15,523 nt of DNA from Methanothermococcus okinawensis. GTDB lineage: Archaea; AGJL01; Methanococci; Methanococcales; Methanococcaceae. Below are positions 1 to 6,723 of this stretch, piece by piece. Location of the stretch: the NCBI GenBank assembly GCA_015661555.1, contig DQVW01000116.1, positions 1-15,523 on the forward strand. The letters are read 5' to 3'. Below the pieces are notes generated by a model that was not told the DNA's origin, did no database searches, and saw nothing but the letters and a program-made list of their open reading frames with translations. Position 1 is the first letter of the stretch. Each line of letters begins with the position of its first letter. A program made the position numbers and the translations under genes.

Positions 1-1481
1 TCCTTCTTCTTATCCTCCTTCTCCTCAGATTTTTTCCTCTCATGCCTCTCTGCAACTAAGGTGTAGAAGTTATCTGGGATCTCTATTTTAACATCCCCTC
101 CTATCTCCCTAGCCACCTCCACTACAACCTCGGGAGGTATTCCCTTACTGTCGTATAACTCTATTAGATCCTCGAGGGTAATCTCTTTCTTAGATTTCAG
201 GAGTCTCTCCACTATACCTCTACCTCTGCTTAAGGTCTCCCTATATCTCTTCACCTCCACGTCAATTACATCCATTATATAGTCTCTCATCTCCAGTAGC
301 TCTGGATAGAGTTCCTTTAACTCCTCAAGGTGGAGGTCTACTATCTCCCCGAGGGAGAGGGTAATACCTACCCTCTCCATATACCTCAGGGTTTTCCTCA
401 GGACAAGTCTTGCCAAGTAACCTTCTCTGACGTTAGATGGGACTATACCATCTCCCAGCATAAAGGCCAGGCATCTTGTATGATCCGCTATGGCGTATAT
501 GTCCTCCATAGGGCTAAGTATCCTCTCCAACTTCTCCACATCCATACCCAACCTTCTGGCAACTTCCCTTCGAAGTATCTTTAAGTCTCCTCTCCCCTCA
601 ATGTCCATGAGGCCTGCAAGTGTGGCACTCTCTTTCAGGATCTCCTCCATGTCCAGGGAACCCCCAGGAATATTTTTAGCACTCTCCTTTAACCTCTCAA
701 TGATGTTACTGAAGAGGGCGTCGTAGATGGTAGGTGTTCCCTGGGACACCCAGAGGAATCTCTCTATCCCATACCCTGTATCTACAACTCTCAGGGGCAT
801 CTCCCTATAGGTGTCCCCTACCTTCTCATACTTCATAAATACTAAGGTGGCTAACTCTACACCGTGGGAGGTTACCTCGTAACATGGTCCAGCGTTACCT
901 CCACCCTCCCACCAACTCTCTATGAAGGTTAGTGACTCCTCAGGGATACCTAACTCCTTCATAAAGTTAAAACAAAGTTCTACAGTTCTATCTGTCCAGT
1001 AGATCTCTCTATCCTCTTTATTGAAGGCGTGGTGTCCTCCCATTGTAAAGGATGTTAGATGCCTCCCAGTTCTTCCAACGTTGTCTATATCATTTAACCT
1101 AATACAGGGCTGGGCGATTACCAGGGGGTTTGCCACAGGTTCCACTATACCCTTTGTAACCCAGGGTTGAAATACTGCAATAGAGGCTATAGTCAGTAAA
1201 ATATCGTCTCTCCACCTTCTAGCAGTTACAGGGTATCTCCTTACAGGTGTGTGCCCATGCCTCTCGAAGAACTTTAGAAAGGTCTTCACCATCTCCGTGT
1301 AGGAGTATCTCTTCTTAGTTATAGGGTTTCCAATGAAGGAGTACATATCACAGGGACTGTCCCCACAGGTCTTTCTCTCCACGTCTAAGGTCCAGAAGTA
1401 CTGACCACACTTTTCACATCTCTTTCTCACAAATCCCTTCTCCTCAAAGAGCTTTACCCTGTAGTCGTGATGAGTCTTCAT
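1..1481 (-). CDS. alaS: Alanyl-tRNA synthetase, archaeal type (N-terminal 493 codons, runs off left edge)
   Basis: This class II synthetase charges tRNA-Ala with alanine in the cytoplasm. I translated the minus strand from the ATG at 1481-1479 and the frame looks open to the window edge, leaving 493 codons; the family is usually close to 900 residues. The N-terminus has the archaeal cysteine pattern C22, C25, C39, C44. The catalytic core follows, with RWRDDILLT, TSFTMGGHHAFN and the glycine-rich GGGNAGPCYEV segment typical of AlaRS. The last visible part is a charged Lys/Glu stretch. The C-terminal editing and oligomerisation domains lie outside the window. The ribosome site AGGTGG (1486-1491) sits 4 nt before the ATG. 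It is the second gene after the M20 hydrolase, 19 nt downstream, so the two are probably co-transcribed. Identification is secure; truncation is only by the window edge. Confidence 0.95.
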   Translation of the reverse strand, partial: MKTHHDYRVKLFEEKGFVRKRCEKCGQYFWTLDVERKTCGDSPCDMYSFIGNPITKKRYSYTEMVKTFLKFFERHGHTPVRRYPVTARRWRDDILLTIASIAVFQPWVTKGIVEPVANPLVIAQPCIRLNDIDNVGRTGRHLTSFTMGGHHAFNKEDREIYWTDRTVELCFNFMKELGIPEESLTFIESWWEGGGNAGPCYEVTSHGVELATLVFMKYEKVGDTYREMPLRVVDTGYGIERFLWVSQGTPTIYDALFSNIIERLKESAKNIPGGSLDMEEILKESATLAGLMDIEGRGDLKILRREVARRLGMDVEKLERILSPMEDIYAIADHTRCLAFMLGDGIVPSNVREGYLARLVLRKTLRYMERVGITLSLGEIVDLHLEELKELYPELLEMRDYIMDVIDVEVKRYRETLSRGRGIVERLLKSKKEITLEDLIELYDSKGIPPEVVVEVAREIGGDVKIEIPDNFYTLVAERHERKKSEEKEDKKK

Positions 1482-1500
1482 GATGCCACCTGATAGAGGG

Positions 1501-2757
1501 TCATTCGTTGTTAAGTACATGGTAGTAAATCTCTGCCATCTTTATCATATCCTCAATTTTCATATGTTCATTGGGTTGATGGGCAGTACCCTCACCTATT
1601 CCCCATACTACAGTATCGTAGCCTCTGTGTCTAAGAAAGGCCCCTATGGTACCTCCCCCCATTCCACAGAGAATAGGTTCCTTATTTAATACCTTCTTTA
1701 TAGCCCTGCCTAACTCCAAGACGATCTCAGAGTCCTCAGGGGTTTTAGAGGGATCACCCCTTTGAAGCACCTCATAATCTATGGAGACTTCATCTATGGA
1801 GGCCCTGTCGTAATGCATCAGATATCTCTCGAGGTTTTTCCTAAAGTCCTCTATAAATTCCTCCACATCCCTTAGAACTTCCTCAAGTTTATAATCAGGG
1901 AGTATCCTACAGTCCAGGGTAAACTCTATATACCCTGGAATAGTGTTTACATTCTCCACGTTGTTCACTATCATGGTAGGCTCAAAGGTTGAGTAGGGAG
2001 GGGAGAAGAGGGGGTCCACCCTGGAGTACTTGGAGTAGAGCCTAGTGTATAGATCCCTAATAAAGTTTGCACTGAGGATGTTGGCATTTATCCCTCTATC
2101 TGGAGTACTTCCATGACACTGTTTTCCCCTAATCTTAAATTTAAGCCAGAGTATACCCTTCTCTGCAATCTCTACATAGTTACCCTCGGGGGTGCCAAAA
2201 TCTGGTACTATGATTAGGTCCTCTCTACTGAATACCTCCTCCTCGTACTTTAGAAGGTGTTGGATACCGTATCTACTACCACACTCCTCGTCAGAGAGGA
2301 ATATGAGACTTAGATTATACTTGGGATTGAAATTTTTACTCTCAAATATCATCTTTAGAAGTATCAAGGAGGACACTATCCCCTTGTGGTTGTCCTCACT
2401 ACCTCTCCCGTAGATCCTTCCATCCTTGATCCTTGGTTCATAGGGAGGAGATTCCCAGAGGCTTAACTCCCCTTCTGGCACCGTATCCAGATGGGAGATA
2501 ATATGGAGGGTTCTCTCCCTTTTAAAGTCAAATTTTGCAACGATATTGGGCCTAACTATTCCCCTCTCATCCACTGTCTCGTAGTTGGCAATATGGCAGT
2601 TTTTTATTCTGTACCTCTCTATATACTCTCTCAACTTATTTAGGACGTAATCCCCTTTTTCCTTTTCTCCAGTACCGCCGAAGGCTGGATTGACAGATTT
2701 TATTCTAATTAGATCAGAGGCTATTTCTACAGTCTCTTTAAACAAGTCCCTATCCAT
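1501..2757 (-). CDS. M20-family zinc metallohydrolase (ArgE/DapE/carboxypeptidase-like), substrate unknown
   Basis: This 418-residue protein is a cytoplasmic dinuclear-zinc amidohydrolase or peptidase of family M20. All expected ligands are visible: HLD (H89, D91), the bridging aspartate in GRGSEDN (D122), the catalytic pair EE (E157, E158), D186 in VPDFG, and H393 in GTAHQPNEH near the C-terminus. The lid domain lies roughly between residues 195 and 310. The open frame extends upstream to a TTG at 2811, but I choose the ATG at 2757. It is preceded by AAAGGGAT, the homologous N-terminus begins here (LFKETVEIASDLIRIKSVNP), and the extension covers a TATA-like box. It precedes alaS by 19 nt. 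A DapE role is unlikely, because methanococci are known to make diaminopimelate by the LL-DAP aminotransferase route. Aminoacylase, dipeptidase or carboxypeptidase activity are all possible. Confidence 0.88.
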   Translation of the reverse strand: MDRDLFKETVEIASDLIRIKSVNPAFGGTGEKEKGDYVLNKLREYIERYRIKNCHIANYETVDERGIVRPNIVAKFDFKRERTLHIISHLDTVPEGELSLWESPPYEPRIKDGRIYGRGSEDNHKGIVSSLILLKMIFESKNFNPKYNLSLIFLSDEECGSRYGIQHLLKYEEEVFSREDLIIVPDFGTPEGNYVEIAEKGILWLKFKIRGKQCHGSTPDRGINANILSANFIRDLYTRLYSKYSRVDPLFSPPYSTFEPTMIVNNVENVNTIPGYIEFTLDCRILPDYKLEEVLRDVEEFIEDFRKNLERYLMHYDRASIDEVSIDYEVLQRGDPSKTPEDSEIVLELGRAIKKVLNKEPILCGMGGGTIGAFLRHRGYDTVVWGIGEGTAHQPNEHMKIEDMIKMAEIYYHVLNNE

Positions 2758-2785
2758 ATTATCCCTTTTATACAATTCTCTTAAA

Positions 2786-2798
2786 TCTATATATAGCA
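2786..2798 (-). promoter_or_regulatory. Putative TATA box for the M20-alaS operon
   Basis: Read on the minus strand, an AT-alternating box CTATATATAG lies about 30-40 nt upstream of the ATG at 2757. Archaeal transcription normally starts about 25 nt downstream of the box centre, which would give a very short leader containing AAAGGGAT. This is one reason for preferring the 2757 start over the TTG at 2811. The transcription start is inferred, not observed. Confidence 0.5.
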
Positions 2799-2816
2799 TA
2801 GTTGGTATCAATATTT

Positions 2817-2848
2817 AAATTGTAAATTGTTAAAATAACAACTGTTGT
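2817..2848. promoter_or_regulatory. Operator-like array of TTGT/ACAA half-sites in the divergent promoter region
   Basis: AAATTGT is directly repeated at 2817-2823 and 2824-2830. The second copy begins a perfect inverted repeat, TTGTTA-AAA-TAACAA (2827-2841). Its right arm overlaps a second inverted repeat, ACAAC-T-GTTGT (2838-2848). The two dyad centres are 9 bp apart. The AT-rich TTAAAATAA inside the first dyad is also the best-placed TATA-like element for the plus-strand pilus cassette, whose ATG is at 2879. A regulator bound here could occlude that promoter. No regulator is encoded in the window, so function is inference. Confidence 0.4.
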
Positions 2849-2878
2849 CTCCCTATCCTATCTAAAAGAGGGATATAT

Positions 2879-4078
2879 ATGGCATATGATAACTTTGGTA
2901 AAAAATTGAAGAGGGTTAAATCACGAAGTAAGGTAACACCAAGTACCAGGTTAAAAATTATAGCAATGATAGTGGGCGTTATCTCAATAGTTATACTGTC
3001 CTTTTTGGCCTATAATATATACCAGATAGAGATGGAAAAACGTGCTGAGGAATTGAATAAGGCCAAAGCTGCAGCTATAGAATCTACTAAAAAACTATTT
3101 TCAAACTATCCCAATGATCCCCATCTCCACATGTTTATAGCTAAAATCCAAGCTAGTACCTCTATAGAAGAGATAGATAAGATAGTGGAGGAAGCTGCTC
3201 AATATATTGAACTTCGAAAGTATAAAGATAAGGCTATCAACACTATTAAAGAGATCTATGGAAAGCACTACTATGAAAGTCCATATGCCCAAAGTATAGT
3301 GTTTAAAATACAGAGGGCTACCTCTAAAAAGGAAATTGAAAAAATATTGAGAGATAGCAACATAAAAGAAGATGCTAAGAGATATTTCATGAAGGAAATA
3401 GAAAATAAAGTTGAACCTGATAAGTACTATGCCATCCCTGTATTTGGAAAGAAGACATTAATGAAAGGTGTGGAAGTTATAGACTATGTAAAAAGATTAA
3501 GCTTAGCTGAGATCAAAAAAATTGCAGAAGAATTAGAACCAGTGTCCTTCAACAAGGTAGCCCTAGTAGTTCCTGCAGTTCAGTGTGGTAAAGTACCTTT
3601 TGAAGGTAGTAAAATAGAGATTTACGATAGAAGTAACGTCAGTAAAGATCCTGTACCAGGTATTGTAAATTCCTCCTATGTAATTATAGATGATATTGGA
3701 TATAGAGAGATTATAGCTTATTTTGGTGGCTATGGTATGGGTGACTACACTATGGGTATCTATGGTAGAGGTACAGATATAGGTATCCATGGAGGTACTA
3801 CTCAAGAAGAATCTTACAATGCAACTATAATTGGTATAAGATATACATTAGAAAATGTCCCAGGGATACTTCATGCAACAGCTGTAGGAAGGCTAAATTA
3901 CGAGAAAATAATTAATAAGCTAGGTAAATATGGAGAAAGACTTAACAATGTATCATCAGCTACTCAAATATTCGATGAAAAGTCTAAATATTTACTTATA
4001 GTTCAAGTTTCTTCAGCGGATATACCAAGGTTGTTGTCTATCAGCAATCGGGATATGTATATAGTAGTGGCAGAGTGA
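2879..4078 (+). CDS. Membrane-anchored DUF515-like protein of a pilus/surface cassette
   Basis: This 399-residue protein has a basic N-terminal cytoplasmic segment (residues 1-25), one hydrophobic membrane span (about 26-48) and a large presumably extracytoplasmic part, so a type II single-pass topology is likely. A helical, charged region (49-180) contains two similar units of about 53 residues, starting near A66 and A119 and sharing an F-x-KIQ-x-(S/A)TS-x-x-EI core. A glycine/tyrosine-rich segment (281-307) sits in the C-terminal domain. From memory it resembles the methanococcal DUF515 family, whose genes lie near EppA-processed pilins. The ATG at 2879 has AGAGGGAT just upstream. The next gene begins 4 nt after the stop, with the TGA stop inside its GTGA ribosome site. 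G+C is lower than in flanking genes. Biochemical role is unknown; a pilus assembly or anchoring part is an inference from context. Confidence 0.6.
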   Translation: MAYDNFGKKLKRVKSRSKVTPSTRLKIIAMIVGVISIVILSFLAYNIYQIEMEKRAEELNKAKAAAIESTKKLFSNYPNDPHLHMFIAKIQASTSIEEIDKIVEEAAQYIELRKYKDKAINTIKEIYGKHYYESPYAQSIVFKIQRATSKKEIEKILRDSNIKEDAKRYFMKEIENKVEPDKYYAIPVFGKKTLMKGVEVIDYVKRLSLAEIKKIAEELEPVSFNKVALVVPAVQCGKVPFEGSKIEIYDRSNVSKDPVPGIVNSSYVIIDDIGYREIIAYFGGYGMGDYTMGIYGRGTDIGIHGGTTQEESYNATIIGIRYTLENVPGILHATAVGRLNYEKIINKLGKYGERLNNVSSATQIFDEKSKYLLIVQVSSADIPRLLSISNRDMYIVVAE

Positions 4079-4082
4079 GATC

Positions 4083-5069
4083 ATGAGAGTGGTTATTCCT
4101 TTTATACTATTTTTATTTGTTATTATGTCACAGACCTATGCCGAAATTACTTATACTACTTATTCAAAACTAGTATATCCAGGATATTCTCCTGAGGATA
4201 AAAATATTAGTCTAACAATATACTACCGAGACGGAACAACAGAGACTATTATAATACCTCCAGTTATTCCTCACAATAAGACTATTTGTTATCTATGGGG
4301 AACTTGGAAATTATCCTTTGAAATTACTAATACCAATCCATATACAGTATTTGTAGCAATACCTGATGTAATATGGTGCTATAACCAAACTCTACCATAT
4401 TCAGAAGATTTTCAAAAAGTATACGTTTCAGGAGTAGTGGCTACATATACCAATGACACTATGGTAACATTAAACGGAGAAAATGGTATTTGGGTCCCAC
4501 CATATACAACTGTAAAAGTTCAAAGACGTGGTATTTTCTTCCAGGAGATAAATGTTTCCATAGTGGCAGATAGCCATAAAGTTATAGGACCTGCACTGGT
4601 GGATATTGTATGGGTATTTGATGGAGATCTCTTAGAAACGTATGTCCGCAAACATGGAGTAAAAATAAGTAACTATAGACTTTTAGTTAAGGGGGTGATC
4701 ATAAAGAGATCGGATAATACCCAAACATTAAGTATGGTTATTCCTGCCCCACTGGTACTGAAGGATTACGACTCCTTTAGAAAACTCCTAGGAAGATACG
4801 ATGTAGATATATGGGTTGATTCCTATAGAGAGTATATACTTAAGCATAGGATGCTATCCTTGAAGAATTCTAAAAGATATAATAAAGTAGAGACTCCAGT
4901 ATTTTATATCCAACCAGATGATACCCTCTTACCAACAATAGATGACATTTTAGCACCTGTACATATACACGATGTTTCAAAACCCTTTGACGTTCCCGCC
5001 ATGGTACTCACTACTGATGATGGGGATCTGGAGTCTATAGAGTTCTCCTATGTAATGTACAAGTATTAG
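4083..5069 (+). CDS. Secreted surface protein of unknown function, second gene of the pilus cassette
   Basis: I do not recognise a named family for this 328-residue protein. Residues 1-20 form a typical Sec signal peptide with a hydrophobic core and a probable cleavage after TYA. The rest is rich in beta-prone, aromatic and polar residues and shows no further membrane segment, so it is likely exported and either released or held by partners. Two cysteines in the mature N-terminal half (C69, C99) could form a disulfide. There are five Asn-x-Ser/Thr sequons (N41, N65, N101, N124, N157), fitting an archaeal N-glycosylated surface protein. The gene lies 4 nt after the DUF515-like gene, and its stop overlaps the ribosome site of the pilin gene. 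Together these suggest a minor subunit or accessory protein of an extracellular filament. It shares the low G+C of its upstream neighbour. Confidence 0.6.
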   Translation: MRVVIPFILFLFVIMSQTYAEITYTTYSKLVYPGYSPEDKNISLTIYYRDGTTETIIIPPVIPHNKTICYLWGTWKLSFEITNTNPYTVFVAIPDVIWCYNQTLPYSEDFQKVYVSGVVATYTNDTMVTLNGENGIWVPPYTTVKVQRRGIFFQEINVSIVADSHKVIGPALVDIVWVFDGDLLETYVRKHGVKISNYRLLVKGVIIKRSDNTQTLSMVIPAPLVLKDYDSFRKLLGRYDVDIWVDSYREYILKHRMLSLKNSKRYNKVETPVFYIQPDDTLLPTIDDILAPVHIHDVSKPFDVPAMVLTTDDGDLESIEFSYVMYKY

Positions 5070-5079
5070 GGTGCCCCCT

Positions 5080-5484
5080 ATGAGAGGACAGATCTCTTTG
5101 GAGTTCTCGATACTCCTTCTCTCCCTACTAATTGTTATCATTATAACTACTATAATTCCCGGCCTTTACGGATATAATAAAGTAGTAGAAACCTCCTCTG
5201 CAAGTCTAGGGCATGGAGCCCTCTCTAAACTTAAGACAAACATCGAGATGTTGGCTGTATTAGACGAGGGGTCTAAAAAGATAGTATATATAAGGAGCCC
5301 CCCTGGGACCTGGAAAGTAGGTGATAGGAACATTACCTTTGAGGGCGAGGGATTTGAAATATCCACCACCTGCAGTGTAAATTTAGAATCTGACAATAAT
5401 GAATACAGAGTAGAAAATCTACGAGTAATTAGGGTACATCTGGAAAAAGTAGATGCCAACACCGTTCGTATAGAGTGGGGTTAA
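5080..5484 (+). CDS. Class III signal peptide pilin-like protein (EppA-type archaeal pilin)
   Basis: This 134-residue type IV pilin-like protein starts with a very short basic leader, MRG, followed by QISLEF and a hydrophobic stretch to about residue 27. That is the class III motif (K/R)G-QxSxEF, with cleavage expected between G3 and Q4 and glutamate at mature position +5. In Methanococcales such preproteins are cut by the dedicated peptidase EppA and assembled into pili. The remaining 105 residues would form the exposed head; there is one cysteine there and one sequon (N-I-T). The frame opens at a GTG at 5071, but the ATG at 5080 is preferred. It has AGGGTG 6 nt upstream, and it leaves the canonical short leader. 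No prepilin peptidase is encoded in the window. It ends 2 bp from the convergent radical SAM gene. Confidence 0.82.
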   Translation: MRGQISLEFSILLLSLLIVIIITTIIPGLYGYNKVVETSSASLGHGALSKLKTNIEMLAVLDEGSKKIVYIRSPPGTWKVGDRNITFEGEGFEISTTCSVNLESDNNEYRVENLRVIRVHLEKVDANTVRIEWG

Positions 5485-5485
5485 C

Positions 5486-5495
5486 TCTATTTTTT
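5486..5495 (+). terminator. T-tract terminator TCTATTTTTT after the pilin gene
   Basis: The decamer TCTATTTTTT begins 2 nt after the pilin stop codon. It resembles the U-rich, hairpin-free intrinsic terminators described for archaea. It overlaps the last codons (Lys-Lys-stop) of the convergent radical SAM gene. The same decamer follows alba at 8801-8810. Confidence 0.55.
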
Positions 5496-6545
5496 ACCCT
5501 CAATCCTCTTCAAAATCCCAGATACATACTCCTCTATTTTTTTATCTATGGCATCCCTTAAAGACTCCAAGAGCCTCATACTCTCCTCACTTATAACTAT
5601 ATCCTCATCTACATAGGGAGTATTCTCAAGTTTTTTAATTCCCTTTAGCACCTCTATATCTGAAAAGGTTCCCAACAACTCCCTCCCTGTAGATCTTATC
5701 TCTTTTTCCACTGTAATACCCTCCCTCCTCCCGAAGATACGGAAGAGGGGGAACTTTGTAATGGTGTTGGAGCCGCTCATTATTAGGGGGCCTATGTTGC
5801 TAAGCTTATCTACCCAGGTCCCTGTAATTATCTCTATCTTTGGGAAGTTAAGTCTAACTGTAGAAACCCAGTTCATATACTCCAAGGTAGTAACGGAACT
5901 TCTGTTTTCAAAGATGGTACCTCTCTGAGGATTTAGGGAGTAAAAGGTTATCCTGTCTAGGTCCAACTCCTCTATTAGATCGAGAAGTTTGTCTATATCC
6001 TCCTCCCTCTCCCCTAATCCCAGTATAATAGTTATTCCAGTTTTTAAGTTGTAATCTTTAGCCTTTAACAGCATCTCCTTTGTCTTATCCAGGGGTTTCT
6101 GAGGACAGAGATATCTATGAAGATCCTCATTTACAGTTTCCACAGCTCCAACTATCCCCTCTATTACCTCTAGGTTTAACTGCTCAAAGTCCACAATACC
6201 AACATTTAAGTACTGTTTAGACCTTTGAAGGTATGCAACTAACTCCACTATTCTATTTAACTCCTCAGGTGTATACCCATAACCTCCGGAGATAAACTCT
6301 AACTTCCACCCTATCCTCTTCATAAGTACAGCCTCTGCCAGGATACTCTCCAATCTCCTCCTGGCAGATTTAGGATCCTTTATCCTCTCCTTCTGGGTGG
6401 ACATATAGCAGAACTTACAGGGCTCCTCAAGATCGCAGTACCACCCTAGGAAAAGAGCTCTCTTCAAGTGGACAAAGTTCCCATGGTACTTGGTAGTTAA
6501 TTTATATGCCTTGATAGATCTCTCCATAACCTCTAGGGGATCCAT
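5487..6545 (-). CDS. hcgA: Radical SAM enzyme with CX5CX2C motif, probable HcgA/HmdB ([Fe]-hydrogenase cofactor synthesis)
   Basis: This 352-residue radical SAM protein has its iron-sulfur ligands at C37, C43 and C46, a CX5CX2C spacing in place of the usual CX3CX2C. That unusual spacing is the described hallmark of HmdB/HcgA. That enzyme helps build the guanylylpyridinol cofactor of the H2-forming methylene-tetrahydromethanopterin dehydrogenase Hmd in hydrogenotrophic methanogens. The rest of the barrel fits the BioB/HydE/ThiH-like class: an ISGGYG segment after the cluster, ITIILGLGEREEDI and YSLNPQRGT. Length suits the family. The start ATG has AAAGGAGAT 5 nt upstream and a TATA-like box about 65-70 nt upstream. 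It is a single gene here, convergent with the pilin gene and divergent from the ATP-grasp gene, and hmd is not in view. The radical SAM assignment is near certain; HcgA itself is less so, since another CX5CX2C subgroup could exist. Confidence 0.7.
   Translation of the reverse strand: MDPLEVMERSIKAYKLTTKYHGNFVHLKRALFLGWYCDLEEPCKFCYMSTQKERIKDPKSARRRLESILAEAVLMKRIGWKLEFISGGYGYTPEELNRIVELVAYLQRSKQYLNVGIVDFEQLNLEVIEGIVGAVETVNEDLHRYLCPQKPLDKTKEMLLKAKDYNLKTGITIILGLGEREEDIDKLLDLIEELDLDRITFYSLNPQRGTIFENRSSVTTLEYMNWVSTVRLNFPKIEIITGTWVDKLSNIGPLIMSGSNTITKFPLFRIFGRREGITVEKEIRSTGRELLGTFSDIEVLKGIKKLENTPYVDEDIVISEESMRLLESLRDAIDKKIEEYVSGILKRIEGKK
5533..5543 (+). terminator. Second T-tract, possible backup terminator for the pilus cassette
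   Basis: The decamer TCTATTTTTT plus one more T recurs 47 bp downstream of the first copy, on the same strand, inside the 3' part of the opposing gene. Tandem U-tracts are common at archaeal 3' ends, so it may act as a backup. It could also be a chance result of Lys-rich codons on the other strand. Confidence 0.35.
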
Positions 6546-6723
6546 AGAAGATCTCCTTTTATAAATTTTAAAAAAGATAGAGAAAGACTCTCCTCCAGTA
6601 AGTAAATGAATATAAAATAAGAGGGATAGAAATACCTTAGGGGATTTTAAAAAATTAGATGCTAACTGGGCCTATCTCAATAATATTAGAATTTATTATA
6701 AATATTTTTTTGTAGTGGTGGAT
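6546..6723. promoter_or_regulatory. Divergent intergenic region between the HcgA-like and ATP-grasp genes
   Basis: This AT-rich spacer is the longest gene-free stretch in the window. On the minus strand a TATA-like element (ATTTTATA, about 6611-6618) is placed to give a leader of about 40 nt for the radical SAM gene. On the plus strand, candidate boxes for the ATP-grasp gene are AATAATATTAG (6679-6689) and TTTATTATAAATATT (6692-6706). The second is very close to the start codon and would leave almost no leader. I see no further ORF with a ribosome site and no convincing RNA fold. Confidence 0.5.

Noticed and set aside
330..726. Plus-strand open frames opposite alaS
   Set aside because: They lie antisense to the conserved AlaRS coding frame, lack ribosome sites and give no recognisable protein.
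1501..2757. Assignment of the M20 gene as DapE (succinyl-diaminopimelate desuccinylase)
   Set aside because: Methanococci are known to use LL-diaminopimelate aminotransferase, and M20 motifs alone do not define the substrate.
6704..6711. T-run as a terminator on the plus strand
   Set aside because: No plus-strand gene ends upstream of it; it is part of the AT-rich promoter spacer just before the ATP-grasp start.
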